The notes under the pieces: generated by a model
The model's database searches: none
Seen by the model: only the letters and a program-made list of their open reading frames with translations
Told to the model about the DNA's origin: nothing
Assembly (NCBI GenBank): GCA_034086985.1
Contig: JAXDZG010000011.1
Coordinates: forward strand, 1 to 64,000
DNA from: Phascolarctobacterium_A sp034086985
GTDB lineage: Bacteria; Bacillota; Negativicutes; Acidaminococcales; Acidaminococcaceae
DNA length: 64,000 nt
Direction of reading: 5' to 3'
Part shown: piece after piece, positions 58,658 through 64,000 of the stretch
How the letters are laid out: every line of letters begins with the position of its first letter
Numbering within the stretch: the stretch's first letter is position 1
Position numbers and translations under genes: made by a program

Positions 58658-59452
58658 ATGCTACAGGGTAAGTATGCCGTAGTTTTAAGCCGCAATGCCA
58701 GGGGCAGTGCGGCTATTGAAGCCGCCAAGGCCATGGCCGCCCGCTTAGGCGTGGCCTATTTGGATAGACCTCACAATCAGGTTTTAGAGGACTTTATGGC
58801 GGCCCAGGGCTTGGCGGCGGTCATCGTGTTAGAGAAGGACGGCCCACGCATTCATAGCGAGCATGGCACCTTTAGTTATCATCCGGGGATGGCCGAGATC
58901 AGGGTGCAGCAGCTTTTGCGTGGTGCACCCGACCATTTGGTAAAGGCGCTAGACCTCAAACCTGGTGCACATGTGCTCGATTGCACGCTGGGCCTAGCTA
59001 GCGACGCGGCAGTGGCTGCCTGCGTAGTGGGCGCAGCAGGCAGGGTAGTGGGCCTAGAGGCTTCGCTGCTCTTGCATTTTGCGGTGGAGCACGGGCTGGC
59101 GCACTATGAGTGCAAGACACCGCTCCTCACGGCAGCGCTGCGGCGCGTTGAAGCCGTCCACGCAGTGGCGGCGGAGTATTTGGCGCAGTGCGTAGCTAAG
59201 GGGCTCACCTTTGATGTGGTCTATTTCGACCCCATGTTCCGCCATCCGGTGCAGGGCTCCAAGGCCATGGAGGCCTTGCGTCCGCTTTCTTTAGAAGAGC
59301 CCTTGGCCAAGTCCACTGTAGAGCTAGCTTTAAAGGTTGCGCCTAGAGTTGTCATCAAAGAGCGCAGCGAGTACTTATTAGCCGAATACGGCTGCACAGA
59401 ATACGTGGGCGGGAAATATAGCCGCATTAAATTTGGCATTATCAGGAGGTAA
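58658..59452 (+). CDS. Class I SAM-dependent methyltransferase family protein
   Basis: A 264-residue protein. Residues about 100-260 form a Rossmann-like methyltransferase fold: HVLDCTLGLASDAAVAA (SAM-binding motif I, about 108-124), VVGLEAS (motif II) and VVYFDPMF (motif IV, about 187-194), resembling the RsmJ/UPF0341 group of rRNA m2G methyltransferases. The N-terminal ~75 residues look like an added strand-helix domain. It starts right after mutL and is followed by miaA, so an RNA substrate is a fair guess. Not assigned further. Confidence 0.75.
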   Translation: MLQGKYAVVLSRNARGSAAIEAAKAMAARLGVAYLDRPHNQVLEDFMAAQGLAAVIVLEKDGPRIHSEHGTFSYHPGMAEIRVQQLLRGAPDHLVKALDLKPGAHVLDCTLGLASDAAVAACVVGAAGRVVGLEASLLLHFAVEHGLAHYECKTPLLTAALRRVEAVHAVAAEYLAQCVAKGLTFDVVYFDPMFRHPVQGSKAMEALRPLSLEEPLAKSTVELALKVAPRVVIKERSEYLLAEYGCTEYVGGKYSRIKFGIIRR

Positions 59453-59456
59453 GCTC

Positions 59457-60401
59457 ATGCAGGAACAGTCGCATAAGGAAAGGGTTCTGGTCATCCTAGG
59501 CCCTACGGCCACGGGCAAGAGCCATTGCGCCATCGAGATTGCCAAAAAGTATAATGGTGAGATTATTTCCGGGGACTCCATGCTGGTCTATCGAGATATG
59601 AATATTGGCACGGCTAAGCCCACGGCGGAGGAGCTGGCCGCAGTGCCCCATCATTTGGTAAATATTCTGCCACCGGAGGCTAGCTTTAGCGTGGTGGATT
59701 TTAAGGAGCAGGCCCAGCGCTTGATTACAGAGATTAATGAGCGTGGCCATTTGCCCATTATTGCGGGAGGTACGGGACTTTATATTAAGGCACTTTTAGA
59801 GGATTACGCCTTCAATAGCGTCAGCGAGGATAGTGAGCTGCGAGAGCGGCTGACTAAGGAAGCAGAGGAGCAGGGGCCGGAGGCGCTGCACAAGCGACTG
59901 GCAGCGCTTGATCCAGAGGCAGCCCAGCGCATCCATCCTAACAATGTGCGTAGGGTAGTGCGGGCTTTAGAAGCGGCCTTAAGCGGCGAACAGGTGAACC
60001 AATACGGCGCCAGCGAAAGTCCCTACGATGCCATTGTGATAGGCCTCGAAATGGAGCGCAGCGCCTTATACGAGCGTATCAATAAGCGAGTGGACATCAT
60101 GCTGGAGCAGGGCCTAGAGCAGGAGGTGCGCAGCCTTTTAGAGCGCGGCGTGAGCCCCGACTGCCAGAGCATGCAGAGCATTGGCTATCGGCAAATGGTG
60201 TGGTATCTTAATGGCTCCATGGACTATGAGCAGGCCATTGGTAAATTAAAGCAAGCTACTCGCAATTTTGCCAAGCGCCAGATTACTTGGTATAAAAAAA
60301 TGCCCTATATTAAGTGGCTCCAGCTAGAAGCAACACCAAATTATACAAACGTTCTGGAAAGAATTTGTGAAATGCTTGTAGAAAAAGGCATTTCGTTGTA
60401 A
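59457..60401 (+). CDS. miaA: tRNA dimethylallyltransferase
   Basis: A 314-residue enzyme adding a dimethylallyl group to A37 of tRNAs reading U-initial codons, the substrate for MiaB. P-loop GPTATGKS (15-22), GDSMLVYRDMNIGTAKPT, IAGGTGLYIKALL and the C-terminal tRNA-binding QSIGYRQ...RQITWYKK are typical. ATG 59457 follows AGGAGGT; the ATG at 59433 lies upstream of that site within the preceding gene. Confidence 0.97.
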   Translation: MQEQSHKERVLVILGPTATGKSHCAIEIAKKYNGEIISGDSMLVYRDMNIGTAKPTAEELAAVPHHLVNILPPEASFSVVDFKEQAQRLITEINERGHLPIIAGGTGLYIKALLEDYAFNSVSEDSELRERLTKEAEEQGPEALHKRLAALDPEAAQRIHPNNVRRVVRALEAALSGEQVNQYGASESPYDAIVIGLEMERSALYERINKRVDIMLEQGLEQEVRSLLERGVSPDCQSMQSIGYRQMVWYLNGSMDYEQAIGKLKQATRNFAKRQITWYKKMPYIKWLQLEATPNYTNVLERICEMLVEKGISL

Positions 60402-60404
60402 AAT
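60376..60404 (+). promoter_or_regulatory. Possible promoter of hfq at the miaA end
   Basis: TTGTAG (60376-60381), 17-nt spacer, TAAAAT (60399-60404), inside the last codons of miaA and 34 nt before hfq. Confidence 0.45.
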
Positions 60405-60437
60405 TATAGTATAGAGATAGATTGGAGGGGTGTTCTG

Positions 60438-60689
60438 ATGATGAACTGTGCAAAACCTGCGATGAATTTACAAGATAGCTTTTTGAACCATGTGCGCAAG
60501 GAAAATCTGGGCGTCATCATCTATTTGATGAATGGTTTCCAGATCCGCGGCTTGGTGCGTGGCTTCGACAATTTCACCGTGATTATTGAAAACGAAGGCA
60601 AGCAGCAGCTGGTTTATAAGCATGCGATTTCTACTATTTCTCCGGCGACTAACATTACAATCATGCAGCCGGAAAAGAAAGATAATTAA
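60438..60689 (+). CDS. hfq: RNA-binding protein Hfq
   Basis: An 83-residue Sm-like protein forming a hexameric ring that binds small RNAs and poly(A/U) RNA. Sm1 motif: NLQDSFLNHVRKENLGVIIYLMNGFQIRG (about 10-38, quoted start NLQDSFLNHVRKENLGVIIY); Sm2 motif: VYKHAISTISP (about 61-71). The tail is short. ATG 60438 or 60441 follows GGAGGGG. The miaA-hfq order is conserved in many bacteria. Confidence 0.97.
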   Translation: MMNCAKPAMNLQDSFLNHVRKENLGVIIYLMNGFQIRGLVRGFDNFTVIIENEGKQQLVYKHAISTISPATNITIMQPEKKDN

Positions 60690-60702
60690 TGAAGTGACTA
60701 TA

Positions 60703-60731
60703 GAAAAACGGCGCTGCGGCGTTGTTTTTCT
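60703..60731 (+). terminator. Hairpin between hfq and xerD
   Basis: GAAAAACGGCGC / GGCGTTGTTTTTC-type stem with G-U pairs followed by TTTTT; probable terminator of hfq, leaving some read-through to xerD possible. Confidence 0.6.
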
Positions 60732-60749
60732 TTTTGGAGTGAATTGCTG

Positions 60750-61661
60750 ATGACGGATTACCAACAATTATTTGAAGATTATTTATTAGTTGAACAGGGA
60801 GTATCCGTCAACACCCGTGCCGCTTACTGCAGGGATTTGCGCCTCATGCAAAAGGCCTTGGGCATTAAAAGCACGGATTTTGAAAGCCTGCTGCATTTGA
60901 GTAAATTACAGCTGCGGGATTATTTGGCCCAGCTCAAGGCGGAGGGGCGTAAGCCTGCTACCCTAGCTCGCAAATTGGCGGCCATCAAGGCCTTTTATGG
61001 TTTTTTAGTCAACGAGGGTCATCTGGAGCAGAACCCGGCGGAGGCACTGGAGGCCTCGGCTCGCAGTCAGCATTTGCCCAAATTTTTAAGCCTGGAGGAG
61101 ATGGAGGCTCTCTTAGAGCAGCCTAATCTAGGCACCTTCACAGGCTATCGGGACAAGGCCATTCTCGAAACCATGTATGCCACGGGTATGCGTGTGTCCG
61201 AGGTGGTGAATTTGCCCTTAAAAAAGGTGGACCTGGCCCGTGAATATGTGCTGGCCCTGGGCAAGGGCTCCAAGGAGCGCATGATTCCCTTGGGCAGCAC
61301 TGCCATTAAATATTTAGAGCATTATATTAATTTTGTGCGACCTCAGCTGCTTCATGCGGATACTAATAAAAACGCAGGCAAGGTGGAAGCCCTTTTCGTT
61401 ACCGATTGGGGTGGACCCTTAAGTCGGCAGCGGGTCAACGAGCTCATTGAGGAATACGCCAAGCAGGCCGGCATTACCAAAAGGGTAACGCCTCACATGC
61501 TGCGCCATTCCTTTGCCACACATCTGCTGAATAATGGCACGGATTTACGTGTGGTACAGGAGCTTTTAGGTCATGCAGATATTTCGACCACGCAGATTTA
61601 TACCCATCTGGATATGGAAAGGCTGCGTGAGGTTTACGATAAAACTCATCCCCGGGCCTGA
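60750..61661 (+). CDS. xerD: Tyrosine recombinase XerD-type
   Basis: A 303-residue site-specific recombinase; with its partner it would resolve chromosome dimers at dif. The N-terminal SAM-like core-binding domain (about 1-85) precedes the catalytic domain with Arg in ATGMRVSEV, Lys in GKGSKERMIPLG, the His-x-x-Arg in HMLRHSFATHLLNNG, His in ELLGHADISTTQ and the nucleophile Tyr in IYTHL. ATG 60750 begins the usual MTDYQQLFEDYL; TTG 60744 is an alternative. No attachment site or phage gene is next to it, so it is a housekeeping enzyme. Confidence 0.93.
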   Translation: MTDYQQLFEDYLLVEQGVSVNTRAAYCRDLRLMQKALGIKSTDFESLLHLSKLQLRDYLAQLKAEGRKPATLARKLAAIKAFYGFLVNEGHLEQNPAEALEASARSQHLPKFLSLEEMEALLEQPNLGTFTGYRDKAILETMYATGMRVSEVVNLPLKKVDLAREYVLALGKGSKERMIPLGSTAIKYLEHYINFVRPQLLHADTNKNAGKVEALFVTDWGGPLSRQRVNELIEEYAKQAGITKRVTPHMLRHSFATHLLNNGTDLRVVQELLGHADISTTQIYTHLDMERLREVYDKTHPRA

Positions 61662-61685
61662 GGCCGGGAGAAGGGAGTCAAGCAT

Positions 61686-62954
61686 ATGGCAACAAGAAGA
61701 AGAAAAAACTCCGGTAAGAGTAGTGGCGGGAAATATATCATCCTTTGCCTCATTGGCATTATCGCCATTTTGGCAGTGGCCTGCGGGCTTTTTTATGCCA
61801 ACGACCGCAGCAAAAAGGACGTGGGCGATAGTAAGCACAGCGCTCCCACCAAGGAGGTTAATCTTTTAGATGAGTCCATTGAGGCCCAGCGCCTGGTGGA
61901 TAATATCCTTTTGCAAAAGGATAATTGGCAGCTCATCGAAAACGACCACGGCAAAAAGAACGTGGAGGTGGAGGAGTCCGGTGCCAAGGTGCAAATCAAC
62001 CAGCGTAATCTGGCTGTGGGCGTGCCCGTAAGCACCAGCGTCACCGGTGCCGGTGATTGGCTCAAGACCAAGGTGGAGGCCGCTGGCCTAGCTTATATTT
62101 CCGGTCGCATGACCAAATACAAGACCTGGGACGCCTTTAAGGCCGAGGTGGGTATCAAGGTGAAGGCTGGCTCCGGTAGCAAGGAATTCGTCACCGATAC
62201 CATCGTCTTTTTCCACAACGGTAATTTGAAGAAAAAGGATAAGGACGTAAAGGATTTGCCTGAGGAGCCAGTGGAGGAGCCTCGTCAGTATCAGGGTAAG
62301 ATCGCCATTATAGTAGATGATTGCGGCGCGGATATGACCACTGTGCGCACCTTATTAAATACGGGCTTGCCTTTTAGCTACGCTATTTTGCCCGAGAAGG
62401 AATTTTCCAGTGACGTTTTAGAAATGGTGAAAAGTCGTGGCAAGGTGCCCATGCTGCACCTGCCCATGGAGCCCCTGAGCCGCAGTGCAATGAGCGAGGG
62501 CAGCCGCACCATTATGACTGGCAAAAGCAGCCCCTCCCAGCAGGCCCTGCTACGTAAGCATTTAAACAGCCTGCCCGGAGTCATCGGCGTTAATAATCAC
62601 CAGGGCTCCAAGGCTACGGCGGATAAGGCTACTATGAAGGCCGTGCTGCAGGTTTTGAAGAATGAAAAAATCTTTTTCGTGGACAGCCGCACCAATTCTG
62701 CCTCCATTGCCCGTGATATGGCTAAGCAAATGGGCGTAGCCACCGCTCGCAACGATATTTTCCTGGATAACAGCAGCAATGTGGAGGATATTCGTAAGCA
62801 AATCTACAAGGCCTTTGCCATGGCCGAGAAGAACGGCAGCGCCATTGCCATCTGCCACGCCCGTCCCAACACTGCCAAATGCTGGCAAATGTATGCGGAC
62901 GAGTTCAAAAAGAGTGGCATTACCTTTGTGCCCGTGAACAAGCTTTTATATTAA
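61686..62954 (+). CDS. Divergent polysaccharide deacetylase family protein
   Basis: A 422-residue protein. A basic N-terminus and one transmembrane helix (about 16-38) anchor it, followed by a charged linker. The catalytic-like domain (about 200-422) shows IAIIVDDCGADMTTVRTLL, LHLPMEPLS, GVNNHQGSKAT and FFVDSRTNS, which match the divergent (YibQ-type) polysaccharide deacetylase group and keep the Asp-Asp and His-x-x-x-Ser-type metal positions. Substrate is unknown; an envelope polysaccharide is likely. Start ATG 61686. It follows xerD by 24 nt. Confidence 0.88.
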   Translation: MATRRRKNSGKSSGGKYIILCLIGIIAILAVACGLFYANDRSKKDVGDSKHSAPTKEVNLLDESIEAQRLVDNILLQKDNWQLIENDHGKKNVEVEESGAKVQINQRNLAVGVPVSTSVTGAGDWLKTKVEAAGLAYISGRMTKYKTWDAFKAEVGIKVKAGSGSKEFVTDTIVFFHNGNLKKKDKDVKDLPEEPVEEPRQYQGKIAIIVDDCGADMTTVRTLLNTGLPFSYAILPEKEFSSDVLEMVKSRGKVPMLHLPMEPLSRSAMSEGSRTIMTGKSSPSQQALLRKHLNSLPGVIGVNNHQGSKATADKATMKAVLQVLKNEKIFFVDSRTNSASIARDMAKQMGVATARNDIFLDNSSNVEDIRKQIYKAFAMAEKNGSAIAICHARPNTAKCWQMYADEFKKSGITFVPVNKLLY

Positions 62955-63009
62955 AACAAGCTTTCAGCTTAATTCCTATTAATTTCTATACATAAAGAAG
63001 GTAGAAACA

Positions 63010-64000
63010 ATGTCAACCTATGTGGACGAAACCATCGCCAAATATGAAAAGTACATCAATCCGGCCCAAGCGAAGCTTTTTCGCTTCATGGGCTTAGGCA
63101 GCGTAGAGACCACGGCTAGTGGCTGGACCATCACCGATAGCGAGGGCCAGGAGTTCATCGACTGCCTGGGCGGCTACGGCATGTTCGCTCTGGGCCATCG
63201 CCATCCCAAGGTAGTCGAGGCCGTGGAGCGTGCGCTCCACGGCATGCCCATGTGCGGCAAGGTCCTCTTTAATCGGCCCATGGCCGATTTAGCAGAGGCC
63301 CTGGCCGCCATCACTCCAGGGGCGCTGCAATATAGCTTTTTCGTGAACAGTGGCACCGAGGCCGTGGAAGGCTGCCTCAAGGTAGCGCGCTTGGCCACCA
63401 AGCGCAGTAAATTCGTGGCCGCGAAAAATGCTTTTCACGGCAAAACCTTCGGCAGCCTCACGGCCACGGGGCGCGAGCTGTACCGGGAGCCCTTTAAGCC
63501 GCTCTTAAACGGCTTCACCCATGTAGAATACGGCGACGCCGAGGCTTTGGCCGCGGCAGTGGACGAAGAGACTGCGGCGGTCATCCTGGAGCCCATTCAG
63601 GGCGAGGGCGGCATCATCGTGCCGCCGGCAGGGTATTTGCGCCGAGTTAAGGAAATCTGTGAGGCCAAGGGCGCGCTGCTTATAGCTGACGAGGTGCAGA
63701 CTGGCATCGGTCGCACCGGGGACTGGTTCGGCGTCAACGCCGAAGGCGTGGAGCCCGACCTGATGGCCTGCGCTAAGGCCTTGGGCGGCGGCGTCATGCC
63801 CATTGGTGCCATCATCGGCACCGAGCGTGCTTGGCAGGGCCTCATTGAGGCACCTTTCTTGCACACCTCTACCTTTGGTGGCAACCAATTGGCTTGCGCC
63901 GCCGGCGTGGCTACCATCGCGGCCATCAAGGAGGAGGGCCTCTTAGAGCGCGGCCGCGAAGCGGGCGCGTACTTAAAGGCAGGCCTTGAGCAAATTGCCG
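63010..64000 (+). CDS. Class III aminotransferase (putrescine/ornithine-type), cut by the window end
   Basis: The first 330 residues of a PLP-dependent class III (acetylornithine/putrescine-type) aminotransferase; the reading frame runs off the window. SFFVNSGTEAVEGCLKVAR, AFHGKTFGSLTATG, ILEPIQGEGGIIVPPAGYL and LIADEVQTGIGRTG are typical, and the PLP lysine is in CAKALGGG (about 257). The N-terminal region (YEKYINPAQAKLFRFMG) resembles putrescine aminotransferase (PatA/YgjG-like) more than ArgD; the substrate call is tentative. ATG 63010 has AGAAGG upstream. Confidence 0.88.
   Translation, partial: MSTYVDETIAKYEKYINPAQAKLFRFMGLGSVETTASGWTITDSEGQEFIDCLGGYGMFALGHRHPKVVEAVERALHGMPMCGKVLFNRPMADLAEALAAITPGALQYSFFVNSGTEAVEGCLKVARLATKRSKFVAAKNAFHGKTFGSLTATGRELYREPFKPLLNGFTHVEYGDAEALAAAVDEETAAVILEPIQGEGGIIVPPAGYLRRVKEICEAKGALLIADEVQTGIGRTGDWFGVNAEGVEPDLMACAKALGGGVMPIGAIIGTERAWQGLIEAPFLHTSTFGGNQLACAAGVATIAAIKEEGLLERGREAGAYLKAGLEQIA

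Noticed and set aside
60750..61661. Tyrosine recombinase considered as an integrase of a mobile element.
   Set aside because: It has XerD length and motifs, lies in a housekeeping run after hfq, and no phage or transfer genes or attachment repeats are near it.
1..64000. CRISPR arrays, insertion sequences, rRNA genes, restriction-modification and toxin-antitoxin modules.
   Set aside because: No regularly spaced repeats, transposase motifs, rRNA sequence or such gene pairs were seen on either strand.

Overview
The window reads as a chromosomal segment of a Bacillota bacterium, most likely a member of the Negativicutes (Acidaminococcaceae/Phascolarctobacterium-like). That placement is an inference from gene order and protein style, not from a database search. 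Supporting signs are the ribD-ribE-ribBA-ribH order behind an FMN riboswitch, a PyrR-type pyr attenuator, a CIRCE operator before groESL, a Firmicutes-type SOS box before recA, RNase Y, a SCIFF-type radical SAM maturase, and a divergent polysaccharide deacetylase of the kind common in diderm Firmicutes. Almost all of the sequence is ordinary core genome. I see no prophage, insertion sequence, CRISPR array or toxin-antitoxin pair.

Layout: 0-8 kb holds rpsU-yqeY, a PAS/GGDEF-like/EAL protein, a small Sel1-like repeat protein, a DEAD-box helicase, pgi and a membrane acyltransferase. 8.3-18.3 kb is one complete de novo UMP operon (pyrB-pyrC-carA-carB-pyrK-pyrD-pyrF-pyrE) with promoter, PyrR-binding loop and attenuator. 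18.3-25.4 kb has a prolyl-tRNA-editing-type protein with trpS, a secreted protein, a Na+-coupled amino-acid transporter, an EAL-REC-GGDEF protein and the SCIFF maturase. 25.6-29.7 kb is CIRCE-groES-groEL followed without a visible terminator by a MetQ-type lipoprotein and an M20 amidohydrolase. 29.8-35.5 kb has a split chromate transporter, TerB-like and YkvA-like proteins, brnQ, tyrS and mscL. 35.6-39.2 kb has a small unknown protein, tRNA-Pro(CGG), a nitrilase, a PepT-like peptidase and exonuclease III.

39.3-43.2 kb is the riboflavin operon under an FMN riboswitch with its own terminator; a 196-bp imperfect-palindrome element separates ribH from the rest. 43.2-47.6 kb holds hslO, SOS-controlled recA, recX and rny. 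47.7-52.4 kb holds a zinc-ribbon protein, rpmB, recG, a VTT/DedA-type membrane protein and a DUF2939-like protein. 52.6-64 kb is a long co-directional run: miaB-mutS-mutL-methyltransferase-miaA-hfq-xerD-polysaccharide deacetylase-class III aminotransferase (cut by the window end).

No clearly new multi-gene system is visible. The observations most worth checking are: the rny leader (consensus promoter, early terminator, and a Shine-Dalgarno sequence that sits on top of the only conventional start codon); the dispersed palindromic intergenic element at 8.1 and 42.5 kb with a fragment at 6.8 kb; a perfect 19-bp inverted repeat that contains the stop codon of the editing-domain gene; cysteine clusters at the N-termini of both c-di-GMP proteins; a SCIFF maturase with no recognisable precursor peptide beside it; and a substrate-binding lipoprotein apparently co-transcribed with the heat-shock chaperonin.
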